From the NCBI GenBank assembly GCA_900239685.1, contig OENT01000284.1:1-64000 (forward strand): a DNA stretch of 64,000 bases. The letters are read 5' to 3'. This document shows, in pieces, positions 23,601-35,614 of the stretch. The notes under the pieces are model-generated. The model saw only the letters and a program-made list of their open reading frames with translations. It was not told the origin of the DNA and searched no databases. The translations under genes were made by a program, and so were the position numbers. The stretch comes from Rotaria macrura. Its lineage: Eukaryota > Rotifera > Eurotatoria > Philodinida > Philodinidae. Numbering within the stretch: the first letter of the stretch is position 1; every line of letters starts with the position of its first letter.

Positions 23601-26600
23601 GAATGGTCGAGACATTCTTGTGTTTATCTCTTGTAACCAAAAAGGAGGGTCTATATAAATTACAAAAATGAGTACTCTCTCGGAGATCATATTGTATGTT
23701 TGATAACAGACAACAATGGGAAAGGTATTTTTCGAGATATGAACAAATCCTAAACGATAGTATTTGTAATAATCTCTATAAATTTAGCAATATAAAAAAT
23801 TGCAATTTGAATATTTCATTTCCTTTTCAAGATGTTTGTCAAGAGAAGAATTCAATTGAAGATAATCTTCGAGCTAAATTCGAACATGAAATCAAATTAA
23901 AATTAGATGATTTACATCGAACACTAGACAAAGAATACAATGATAAAATTCTACTTTATAAAAATAGCTTCGAACAAGATAGTCAAATAATTAAAACGAA
24001 ATACAATCAAGATTTAGAACAGCAAACGAAAGAGTTAAATCAAGATATCGAACGAATGAAAATTAGTCATGAAAAATTGATTAACGAACTCAATAATGAA
24101 CTTGATAGACTTCGGGCTAATGGTAAGTTAAAGGATATTATTCTTCGACAGAGCGAGAGAGAGAGAGAGAGAGAGAAAGGGCAAGGATAAAAATCCCCAT
24201 AATTTTGTCTCTCCCCATCTTAATCTGTAGATACTATTTTGTCACAAATTCATTGTTTTAAAGAAACTAAATTTGCTGCAAAATCGAATTCCCCTATCAA
24301 ATGTGAACTTTAGTAGAAAGATTTGATGATTCCTTATTGAATTTCGTTAATTCAAGGTGTAAATACCTTCTTTTGTTTATTCAGACGATGCAAAAGATCG
24401 TTTGATCTATGTGGAAAAAGAATTCGAACAGCTTAAACATGATTATTCAGATTTAAATTTAAAACAAAAAGAACTAATAAATACTTGTAAAACTCTTGAA
24501 GACGAAAATCAAAATCTCTTACAAACAATTGACCAACTTGATCAAGAAAAAACTCAATTAAAAGATACGTATGAGAAAGCAGAAGAAAAATTATCGAATG
24601 AAATTATACAACTGAATGAATTGATTGAAAAACAAAAGTATGAATTAGATCATTCATCGAAACAGACAGATGAAATTCAAATCGATTTAAAACAAAATGT
24701 CGAAGCATTACAAACACGTATAAATAATTATGAGAATGCTGTTAGTCAATATGAAGAATATCGATTAAAATTAGAAAATAATTTACAAAAAATAACTCAA
24801 CAACGTGATACAAATAAAATGGATTTGAGATTAACCAAAGAAATGTTAGTCAATAAAGAAAATGAATTCAATCAAATGAAATTAAATTTCGATGAATTAG
24901 AGAAATCTTTACAAATGTATAAAGAATGTTCAACAGAAAATGATACAACAATTAATAATTTACAAAAACAAATTCAACAATATGAGCAAGAAATTTCAGA
25001 ATTAAATCAAGCGAGATCAAAAGATGTACAGGTAAATACTACTACTATGGATTGAATAGAAGATGTTTGTACATTGTCAATTAATCAAAAATCAGTTCAT
25101 GATCGAATTCAAAGATCTCTAAAAATTATAAAACAATATCAGATCACAACTCTATTGAACTTTTGTTCTTTTTTTCGAGAGCAGAAGAAATTAAATCAAT
25201 CTAATTTAAAAAATTACTGTCAAATTTATCAAAGACGATAAGAAAATATGTATATAGTTTCACGTAAATACTCTTGCATCAAAGTAGTTCAATTACATAG
25301 GCAACTATTTTCGTTGTTTCATTATGCGATCGACGGATGCGCATTTACAAGAACAGAGAAGTTGATTACTATCAAAAAAATCAGTTCATTGATAAAACAT
25401 GAATGATCAACATGCTAATTGATGACAGCTAAACGTAGTATTAGAAACTACTTGAACTTGTGCATGAATTTCGACTTATTCTTAAAACGACCTCATAGGC
25501 CCAAAAAATAGAATTTAATTTTTTCAACTAATTGTTAGATGTGTTACTGCTATACTGGATGAGTTAGTTTAGATCATTCTATAGTTACAGCGTCCTGCTC
25601 GATGCTTTGATATATCCAACAATCAATTGAAAAAATTTTATTTTTTTGGGGCTCATTTTAAGCATGGGCCGAAACTTTGGTCTTCCGAACCTGTTATCTG
25701 ATAATGAAAATACTAAAAGCAATCAGTGATAATTATTCCAGCGAGAAGTAATCGGATATTGACAAGATTCTCTCTAACCTACGAACACTGCAAATCCGTA
25801 ATCATAGTCATCAATTTTCTGCTCATGTATGTTTATCTATTCTTACGAATCATAGAATGAAAATCTTCCATCGTCTCTACGTAGGAGAACAACAGAAATT
25901 GACTCCATTCATGTTGATAGTGTATCATATGGAAATCTCTTTGAATGCATTTATCTTATATTGAGTAATATCTCATTCATTATCAAGGAATTCCTCTTCG
26001 AGCGAATTTGTTTTATAACATGAAACAAACGAAATCCTTTATTTTTTGAATGAAATAGAACTCTTTCTAATCCGTTTCACCATAGCGGAATCTGAATATT
26101 TAGCAATAATTCGATAGTCAAATTCTTCTAGTCTCGATCGATAAAGACTAAAGATAAGTAAAAATATCTGTTAACTTTTTACTTGCAATTTCTTACTATT
26201 TAAACTTAGTACATTTCTTACTACAGCACTTGACAAATCGAATATCCCATAACAATTTGTAACTATCTAGAAAGAATTGCGTTCTATCGATGTGAAAACA
26301 CATTAAAAATAATTACTTTCATGAAATTCTTGTCAAATAACTTTGTTCATTGTTTATTTATTGATTTATTCCAAATAGGAAACAGAAACAACATATCTTG
26401 AAAAACTTTTATCGATTGAAAATGAAAAATCTCAAATCGAACAACGTTTACAGGATATGAATCGTGCATTGAATTTAGCTGATTCTCATTTACAACAAGA
26501 AATCGAGAAAATAAAAACAAGTCTCGAACAAGAATATAATCGTCGTTATGAACGTGATCATAAACAACATCAACATGATTTAAATCAATTAAGACAACAA

Positions 26601-29600
26601 TTAACAAGTGAATTTGAAAAACAACGAACAAATTCACCTATTATGCAATCGAATACATCTGTACAAGACATTGAAGAAGTTAAAAAAATGTATCGAACAG
26701 AAATCGATCGTTTATATCGTGAAAATATTGAATTAAGTCAAAATCAAGCAAAACTCATTGATTCACATCAAAAACAAATGCAAATTATGAAAAAAGATCT
26801 CGATGATGGTTATAATAATGTTATCAATGAATTTCAACATGAACAAACACGTTTACAAACCCGTTGTGAACAATTAAAACAACAATTCAATGAATCACAA
26901 CTTACAATTGAACAAATGAAAAAAAATCATATCGATGATATGAATAAACTTAAAGAAAAATATACATTAGAACAAGATAATAGAAATAGAAATGAAAACT
27001 TACAAAATCGGGTCGATCATCTTGTTCAGTTACTTGAACAATCAAATGAAACGTAGGTCGAAAACAATCTTTTCCTTCTTTTACGTACGGTACTTTGAAA
27101 AACGTCTTTTGAAATACATACACCTGCTAGATGAAGAGAAGTTCAATATAGAACATTTTTTCTCGATCATACATAAACGCTCTATTGTATCGATAGAAGA
27201 CAATTTTCTCTATGAAAACTCGAAATAATAACATCTTTATGAAAGACGATGGTATATTCTCATATGTATACAAATCAAAGATCCACTGAAATTTGATGAG
27301 AATGTAATGACAAAATATGATACTCAGTATTTTTCAAACCTCTCTCTCTCAGTCAAATCGCTACTTAAGGTATTAGATTTGTTTGTATTATCGTCATTTC
27401 CCAATCATGGAAACTTAACATTGAAACAAGACGATGAACGTCAAAAGAAAACATTGGAAGGATATCATCAGTTTTGCGACTTCTTAGATAAATGCTCGAA
27501 TCTCTATACAGAATAGAAAACGAACTATCGCTCAATGATAAGTTTAAAGAGAAAAATAAGTTTAGTTTTTTTCGTGAAAAGTCACAATCGATCATGGCTG
27601 TTCATATAAATAAGATGCTTCATCAATGAAATTCATCCGCTAGTGGGTACACCGAAAACTTTCTTTCGTTCGTTCATCGAAGAGAACCTTCAGGCTTCAA
27701 AAATTTTCTAATCTGAATCAATAGAATCATTCAATATCGGACAAAATCGCTCAAGAAATTGAGTCCGATGTAGTGATATCTCGGAAAGCGTTGATTGTAA
27801 AACTGAGAACATTTTATCAAAAATATTACTCACCAATAATATTGTGTTCGTAAATTAGTTATCCATCGACAATGGAAAAGTTTTTATTTTCATACAAACT
27901 TAGTTGATGCATCTTTTGAAATGAATAATTAGATCAGAATGATGAAAACTAAAAAACGATAGTCAATAAATATTGAGATTCATATTCGTTAATATTAGTA
28001 CAAGATAATGAACTATGAATAATGATATAGCGCAGTACTATTTTATTGATTATTTATTCCTCATGTGAAATTCTACTTCTTGGAATACTCGGCGAGTAGA
28101 GTTAAAATGGATAACTGAACACGTCCTAAAAACTTGGCAAAAAGTCTGCAAATTAGTCTTGCTTGTAACGGGCATTTAAAATGTGTTTTTCTTCTTTCTA
28201 TTGGTAGAGAAACACTTCGCCTAATCTACCCTTAATTACAGCGATTATCAAAAATTATTTAGCAAATATTTCCTTTTATCCCAATACTTGCAGGTGTTTC
28301 TTACAAGTCATAGTCTAATCTTCAGTAAATCTAGTCTATTATCCGTTTCATTGTAGTTTTTTGGCCTCTCATGAGTCCAATTCTTATTGATGTTTTATAA
28401 GAAAATTGTCGTATGAATATTTCATTTTCATAGGTTGAATCAAGAACGGATAGAACATGCTAAACAAGAGAATGAATATCAACAAACAATATCGTCATTA
28501 CAAAAGAAAATAGCCGATATGATAAAACAACATACAAAAGCTATGGACGAAATAAAACGTGAACTTCATCAAGAACGTTTAACAGCTCAAAAACGTACTA
28601 CATCAAAACCAATATGCGTACCAGAATACGTTCAAGTATTTTCTTTTTCTAAAACTTGTATCGATTAAAATTCATTTTTTCTATTCTCTCTAACTATTTC
28701 TAGACCGATTCACCAGTAAATGATCTTAAATCTGATTATATGGCAACCGTAGAAAAATTACGAGGTAACAATCCTATACTGAAAAAGAGTTCATCGATTG
28801 TTCAAGTAAGAGAGAGGTAGATATTGTTACCGAAAAAAATAACAGCAATGCATGCGCACATTTATGCTCGACATGCAAACTATTGCTCCATGCTATTTGC
28901 ATACTAGGAAAAAGTTTGTTTACTTATACATATATATATATAAATGTAAAAAAATATATTCACTAAAAATATATACGTATTTACCGTATATGTTTATCTA
29001 TTGCATGAAGTTAAGTTAATTGATTGTTATTTGTATGTTGCATGTAGATATTATTTATTTGCTGCATCCATTCTAGAATTGTTTACAATTGAAATGCTTG
29101 CTCTATTACGACTCACATGCAAGATGATATTTGATGTTCATCATCGAGGTATATAAAAAGATTTCTATACATATGTACGAAATAAGATTTTTCAAGAGAG
29201 AAATTAAACATAAACAAAAGATGAATTGATAATTAAACCTTTCAAAAGTATGATTCATTATCGTACAAGTCAATGGGAAGTATTTGGTGAGTGATACTAC
29301 TTCGTACTAGGAAATACATTTTTGCTTTTAGTGGAACATGTTTAAAGTGTTGGAAGATTTGAGTAAAGGTTTTAAGGATCTGAAACGTTTTCTTCGTTTC
29401 ACTCAAAATAAGGAATCTTGCTTTGCTAAGAGTCAAAAGTAAGAAATTACCTATTTTGAATTCATCAGAGATCTACGAGAGACTTTCGTTAACATATTAC
29501 TAAAACTCATATTTACTCAAAACTGCTAAGCTACGATGTTTTTCATAGACTTCCTCGTGTATTGAAAATTGCCCTTCAATGTAAATCAAAACGATTTTCG

Positions 29601-31552
29601 ATTTTTAATATTTTATACCTACTCTAAAACCTATTCATTCTAACTCTGAGAAAATACTATGTCAAATGAATATTGTCGCAATTTTCTTAGCACAGTAAAA
29701 CTCTATGTATGAGCACTGGTCTGCTAATCTGCCTTATAGATCGCCATAGTCAAAATAAACACTCAAAATTTAAACATTGAGTCTCTTTCAAATCTTTAAT
29801 TTCATTACTCAATTTTCCGCCTCAAATTGCTCGTAGAAAGCGAATCGAATCATCGGCATAGAATGCATATTTTTGAATAGAATATTTCTTTTACAATGTA
29901 AAGAATTTTTAGATTTTCAAGTTTGTTTTTTCTGTGCAATGTATAAATACAAGGTGAAATTCTATGATTTGAAAAATGAATAGTCTAGTTCCAACTAAGT
30001 TTTTATATCATACAAAATGTATTTATACGATTGTTACTACTTTTTTTAAATATCATATACTTGATGTTAAGTTATAAAATTTCAGTTAAACGAATAGAAT
30101 ACAATAAGAATATTCTAAGTATATACTAGTGAAGATAATTCATCCGAATCTATTCGACATAACAAAACTTTTCTTGAAAATCGTCTTCTCTGTATGTTTA
30201 TATTATGAATTTTGCCTCGAATTTGAAAAATCTTAATTTCGTACATGAGTAGTGCATCTTAATTTTGCTTATGTGAATTACACATACGACAAAATATCGT
30301 ATTTAAATATATATATATATATTGTTGTTTGTTTTAAGTGGGAATAGCTCATTATATGGACAATCTAGAAATTTCAATAAGAAAACAAATACAAAATGAA
30401 TTAACACGAAGTCGTAATTCAATGATTAAAGAAATCCGTCGTGAATTATTTGAGAAAATGACTCATGCTATGAAAAGCCAAGGAGTGTATGTTAATTATT
30501 CGAAAAAAAAATAAGAAAATTTCTATTAAAAATCCAAATCTAGGCCCGATACAACTATTGATATGCACGTATTCGAACTGGATCGTCTTCTATCACAAAT
30601 GGCTCAAGATTGTCTTGATTCATTAAGTTCCTCATCATCCACATCATCATCCATATATTCAACAATGTCATCGAATTCAACATTAGTAACACCACAACGT
30701 CAATTAACTACACGTACAGTTGCATATGATTCTTCATTATCATCAACATTAACACGATCTAAAACATCCGAAAGTAATTGTACACCACTAAGAAAATCAA
30801 CTGAATGTCTACATATGACACCGACTATACCTAAACAAAATGCACCATTAGCTCCACATTGTCATTTAACATTGGATAGTGATCGTCGACCTAAATCTGC
30901 ATCAACAATATTATTAGCTAGTCAAAATCCATCAACACCGACTATTCTATCACCACGTACACATAAATTTCATCGTCCAACACATAAAAATTCCAAGATG
31001 AAAATGTATCGTAGTGAAGATGATATCATGTTAGCTGTGCAACGTCGTGATGACCGACAAGAACAACGATCAGATGTATATAGTGGTAGTGCTGTTAGTG
31101 GCAGTGGTGGTGATGATGACGATGGTATAATAACGTTATGTGAAAATGACAATGATGACAAACAACAACATCAACAACCGAATGTTCGTGCATTGGCAAG
31201 ACAATTTGAACAGAAAACGAATTCATTGCCTGATCAAAATCGTTCTAAATTAAAAACACCCGATAATCATCATCCAACCGTGCACTATGCGACAGCACGA
31301 ACGATAATTAATGAACAACAAGAAGAGAACGATGATAATGATGATGATGATGATGAATTGACATGGCCAAATCAATTACAACAACAACAACAGCAACAAC
31401 AACAACTGCAACAACAACAACAGCTGCAGCAACAACTACATCATCCACAAACTCCCACACATAGCGGAATTAAAAAATTTGTGCGTCATAGTTTAAAATT
31501 ATTTACAACACAATCACAACAACAACAACAAAATAAGAAAACAGGAAAATAA
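17675..31552 (+). CDS. CEP152: CEP152/Asterless-like centriole duplication scaffold (17 exons)
   Basis: Exons: 17675-17794, 17867-18072, 18586-18691, 18755-19181, 19260-19399, 19472-19672, 20795-20854, 20907-21092, 22813-22913, 22975-23360, 23832-24122, 24385-25031, 26379-27052, 28434-28635, 28704-28764, 30339-30486, 30544-31552. All junctions keep frame: 1654 residues. Residues 1-80 are acidic (DFDEEEDHED, then a Glu/Asp run), like the PLK4-binding N-terminus of CEP152. Long coiled coil follows. Family-like blocks include VKERKITELENRL (about 250), CQRQYTDLLTSKS (about 435), LRERLGIAEHE (about 487-497), YIDVCQEKNSIEDNLR (about 643-658), and DLKSDYMATVEKLR joined to AHYMDNLE near 1256-1280. 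CEP152 recruits PLK4 to start centriole duplication. The last exon is low-complexity Ser, Asp and Gln runs without recognised homology. Five introns exceed 1 kb, the rest 50-510 nt. AATAAA is at 31890. Identity rests on motif order, not a search. Confidence 0.78.
18889..18930 (+). repeat. AAT/AAC trinucleotide run encoding poly-Asn
   Basis: An imperfect AAT/AAC run inside exon 4 of the CEP152-like gene encodes about fourteen asparagines. A shorter copy occurs in exon 2 near 18018-18038. Confidence 0.9.
24155..24176 (+). repeat. (GA)n microsatellite in an intron
   Basis: An uninterrupted GA run lies shortly after the donor site at 24123 of the CEP152-like gene. Confidence 0.95.
31375..31440 (+). 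repeat. CAA/CAG run encoding poly-Gln
   Basis: Mixed CAA and CAG codons with a few CTG/CTA interruptions encode a Gln tract in the last exon of the CEP152-like gene. The codon mixing argues for a maintained coding tract rather than a pure slippage repeat. Confidence 0.9.
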
Positions 31553-33519
31553 ATTTACTGTGCACTTGGGCTTTACGTTCATGTTTTGTTAATACACTAT
31601 ATATACAAATATTATATACATATATATTTTTTTCGTTTTTTTTCTTTCTCCCATACGATAGATTCTTATTCATTGAATTACTTCTTCTTGATAGAACGGT
31701 AGATATACGTAATGCTTGTTGTTTTGTCTCAGGTGTTATCATTATTGATTCTTTTTTGTATTTCATTGCCGGTTTTCTTTTGTTTTTATCTACTATCCGT
31801 CCACTTGAATTCAACAGTTCAAATTTTTCTTTTTGTTTTCTCTTTTTTTATGGTGTATCATATATTATTGTTTATTGCTGACATGAAAAAATAAATGATA
31901 ATACATGCTAACGTCTTTGTAAAGACAAATCCTAAAAATATCAACTTACATCAATGCAACGGTGAGCTCGTGATAAATTCACTTGTCTCAAAAGCATCAT
32001 ATATGACACAGAGAAAGTAATCTTGATCTCAATTTTTTATTGTTTTCCGAATTTCGATCAATTTTATTTTCTCATCGAGCAATTGACAGTTTTAAACGGA
32101 TGTCTGTGATTGTGCGTTTAACATCATAGTTCAAGAACACATGCTTTGAAAGTACAGACATAGATTAATGCACCGTTTTAATTTTCAGATCTTTTGTTAA
32201 TAAAAGTTTTCATTACATTGAATGGCTCTTTTACGTTTTTCAATTATTGGCCAAGTAAAATTTGTATTCATAGTTTGACATGTATTATAATGTTTTGTTT
32301 CCAAGATTATATATTAATAATGTAAATAGAAAAGAATCCATATTTTAATTTTTTTTTAATAAATAATCAATCAGAGTGATTGCAAGTTTGAAATCAATAA
32401 AAAAATGAGATCAATATTAACGTGTCTGTTCGTATTTACGATCATAGACGCGTGAAATTGGCTTAAGATTTGATTGTAATTCGAAAACTTTGGAATGTGG
32501 TATTATGTCCATGTTTCTAAGAAAAAGAAGATCCCTTCTCTTAAGGCATGTCATTGATTTAAATGTACACGCCCCAGTAAACATAGGCACACGTGTGTAC
32601 AACATGTTATGAACAAACATGTGAGAACTCAAACAGTGTGCATACGGTATGAATTTCAAGATTTCACAAAGAAAAGTAACATTGCAGTATCTGTTGAAGA
32701 TTACAACTTGTTGACAGAATAGGAGGAAGCTCGATTTGATCATGATCAAAACGTCTTACTTCAACTGTGCGTGATAGACGTCTTCGTCGATGCATAGATT
32801 CGTCAAGTTTTGAGAGATAAAAAAAATGAATGTTTAAGGTTTCTGATTCATACGTCTATTACTGCTAGATAAATTAGACAATTAACAAGTTGAATTGATC
32901 ATAGGATATGAGTTTTCCGTGTTAGTTGGCATATTCTTCTTTTCTTCAAGTCTTTTTCATTCGGAAAATATTTTCTTTTCTATCAAGAACGCAAATGAAA
33001 AATGTTCTAAAATACTTTATTCATGTATCTTCGAGAGGTGATTGTACCATAAATAATAAAAAGTTGGTTTATGAATAACGAAAAAAAAGGCTAGAGGGAG
33101 TTTTCTGAAAACATCATCTGCATTGTCATCGTATTTTTTTCGCATGAAAAGTGACGATTGAAAATAAGAGAAAAACAAAATTTCCTATGTCATATCCGGC
33201 ATCTTGACATGCACCTTCAAATAAAAAATAATTACAATGATGCATTCTATAGTGGACTTTTCTCAAAGAGCACGACGACTAAAAACTAAAAATAATCTTT
33301 CAGTGTCGACGCAGACTTGTTTTAAAATTGATTTAAAACATGACTGAAGTGGCCATGATATATTTTCAACTTTATGGAATTATGCACACAAAGAACGGTA
33401 AGTGCGTTACTAGGGTAAATTTTTAGTAGTGCAGTGAAGTACAATTTGATTATTTGCAGGAATCGATGTAATGCTTGATCATCCAACGTGACTTTTTATT
33501 TTTTATCGACGTTGACGCC
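31553..33519. other. 3' flank of the CEP152-like gene and intergenic region
   Basis: Contains the CEP152 3' UTR with AATAAA at 31890. No further gene is supported. A minus-strand frame of 110 codons (32417-32749) has several cysteines but no recognisable domain, signal or splice partner. Confidence 0.5.
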
Positions 33520-33593
33520 GGTCCCTTAGCTCAGCTGGTTAGAGCGCCGTGCTAATAACGCGGAGGTCATGAGTTCGATCCTCATAGGGACCA
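33520..33593 (+). tRNA. tRNA-Ile (anticodon AAT), second copy
   Basis: A 74-base cloverleaf identical to the gene at 15941, with the same A box, B box and AAT anticodon. A T-rich run (33597-33602) terminates transcription. The flanks are unrelated to those of the first copy, so only the gene body is shared. Confidence 0.97.
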
Positions 33594-33932
33594 ATATTTT
33601 TTGCCTTTCCGGACGTCATGTCGTTCTTCTCTTAAATCGAAAGAATGAACTCTTCTAAGATAACACAATATAGATCAACATGCATAGTTATCAATTCGTC
33701 ATCATGTTAAGTAAACTTCGATTTCATTCATACATCGATAAGACGTAAACGTGAGCCAACACAAAAAAAATACCCAAACCACAAAGATTACTGATCTTGA
33801 AAATTTTATTGTAAAAAGAACAACGACAGTAACAACAATGATAAGACAAGAATAAGAAAGAGAAAGAGACAAGAAACCATCGAACCTAAATCATAATCAT
33901 GAGATGAAATTCTCATCTGTTGTTGTTTTTTC
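33594..33932. other. 3' flank of the elongase gene
   Basis: Holds a minus-strand AATAAA (TTTATT at 33805-33810), about 125 nt past the elongase stop, and an A-rich stretch. Nothing else seen. Confidence 0.5.
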
Positions 33933-35057
33933 TTATTTATTCTTTTTACGTTCATTCTCGACAACTCTCGTTGTTGACACTGGTTTTTTCGTTAAATAAG
34001 ACACCCAAAAGAAATGAAGAAATAAGGCAAAATAAACTGCATACATAACAAATGACCAAAATATATTAGCATAAGCAACGTCACATCGTGCACCATCTTG
34101 TTTATAAACATAAGCTTTGTAATTAACAAAACAGCCAACACCCATTTGTGATAATTGAAATACAGTAACTGTGACTTGCATCCATTTTGGTATACGAAAT
34201 TTCATTGCACGAAATGCATAATACGAATACATCAGTGCTAGAAATTAACAAAGGAAAAACAAACAAACATAACAACCTTGAATAAATTATATATTATTCA
34301 AATTTTACCATGAACACTATAATTCATAAATACAAACCAACGTCCACTAGCTGTCCAATCATGATAACTATAGAAGATAATTTATACTACTATTATATAT
34401 AGAGCAAAAAGAAATATATTCATTTATTCTTACCTATACCATGCATAAACTAAAACAGTAGCATGATGAAACCAGTGGAGAAAAATTAATTTTTGTTTTC
34501 GTAACACGATAAATAATGTGTCGATAAGTTCAGGAACTTTCGATATACAAAATATGGTTATCCTATGAATAAGCAAATGTAATTGATACATAACTATGTG
34601 GACGAATTCAATTTTTAGTCACATACCAAAATCCAGTTATACCGTAAATATTACTATGATCACAAATCGTATATTGTAAGCCTATTTTATTTATTGCATA
34701 AACCATTTCAGGTGCACAGCGTATCATACCCAATAAACTAAATAAAGCCAATGATATATTCCATAGTACTAATGGTAATCGTAATTCAAAACGTTCACGT
34801 TTTTCCATTAATGAACGACCATAATAAATCAACACAACATAAATAGCTGCATAAACTATACTTAACCACCACCATTTATTCATCCATGCATAGATATTAT
34901 GAGCATAGGTTTCATCAGAGAATTTTTTCTCGAATTCAAATACAAGTGGATGATATAAACCGATTCGATCACGTACCCATGTTGATATTTGAAGTTGTTT
35001 TGGATTGAAATATTCACGTAATATTGGATTTCGGTAAACGGATTCGAAAAATTCCAT
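33933..35057 (-). CDS. ELOVL6: ELOVL6-type very-long-chain fatty acid elongase (four exons)
   Basis: Minus-strand exons 35057-34627, 34562-34434, 34367-34309 and 34237-33933 are joined by introns of 64, 66 and 71 nt and encode 307 residues. Diagnostic ELO features are present: SKVPELIDT, the catalytic HWFHH box (H173-H177), [14 protein letters not shown], and a Gln-x-x-Gln-type segment (QLSQMGVG). [19 protein letters not shown] and the [10 protein letters not shown] helix point to the ELOVL3/6 branch, which extends C12-C16 acyl-CoA by condensation with malonyl-CoA in the ER. About seven hydrophobic segments are visible. The C-terminus KKNK fits a dilysine ER-retrieval signal. The stop lies in AATAAATAA, so a polyadenylation-like motif overlaps the end. 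A TTG upstream is in frame, but 35057 is the first ATG. Confidence 0.93.
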
Positions 35058-35614
35058 CAATCGATTAATTTATCTAAATTATAAGAAAAATACATAGCAA
35101 CGATAGTTTCGTTGTTTTTCTTTGATTTCATTTGAGGTGTATGAAATAAATCTAGACGTAAGAATGTATGCATATATATATATAGATATATATAAAGTAG
35201 TACACTAATTTCTACAGTGTTAACTTCTTGATGACGTCATCGACCATTGTTCGAGACACTTCATACACAGAAAAATGCAGGCATTCGTTCTTGTATGCAC
35301 ATTTGACGATGTAAAGAAATAAAAGATCAGAACGAGGAGGCGAGAGAGAGAGAGAGAGAGGAAAAAAGAAAAAAAAAGGAATGCTGTCCTTAAATGCATC
35401 AAGCAAAGCGTAGGGACGTGGTTACTCTATCGAAAAACCGATAGAAAGACAAAACAACGATCGTAACTAACCAATTTATTGATTTTAAACATAGAAATAA
35501 TGGACGGATACTGGGAGAGAAGAAAAAAAAACTGATTCAAAATTCGAAATTATAAAAAATAATTTTTTTTTCGATTTAAAAACGAAACATTGTAATATGA
35601 AATCAGATTCAATA
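35058..35614. other. Tandem intergenic spacer with GA repeat
   Basis: Lies between two minus-strand genes. It contains TATA-type repeats near 35173-35196, a GA run at 35342-35360 followed by an A-rich tract, and TTTATT (35475-35480), a likely polyadenylation signal for the coiled-coil gene. Confidence 0.55.
35342..35360 (+). repeat. (GA)n microsatellite
   Basis: GA dinucleotide run followed by a GAAAAAAG-type purine tract upstream of the elongase gene. Confidence 0.9.

Noticed and set aside
31503..31814. 103-codon minus-strand open frame at the CEP152 3' end
   Set aside because: Overlaps the poly-Gln coding end and 3' UTR of the CEP152-like gene in antisense; composition explains it.
32417..32749. 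110-codon minus-strand open frame
   Set aside because: No domain or homology recognised, lies in ordinary AT-rich intergenic DNA, and has no splice partner.
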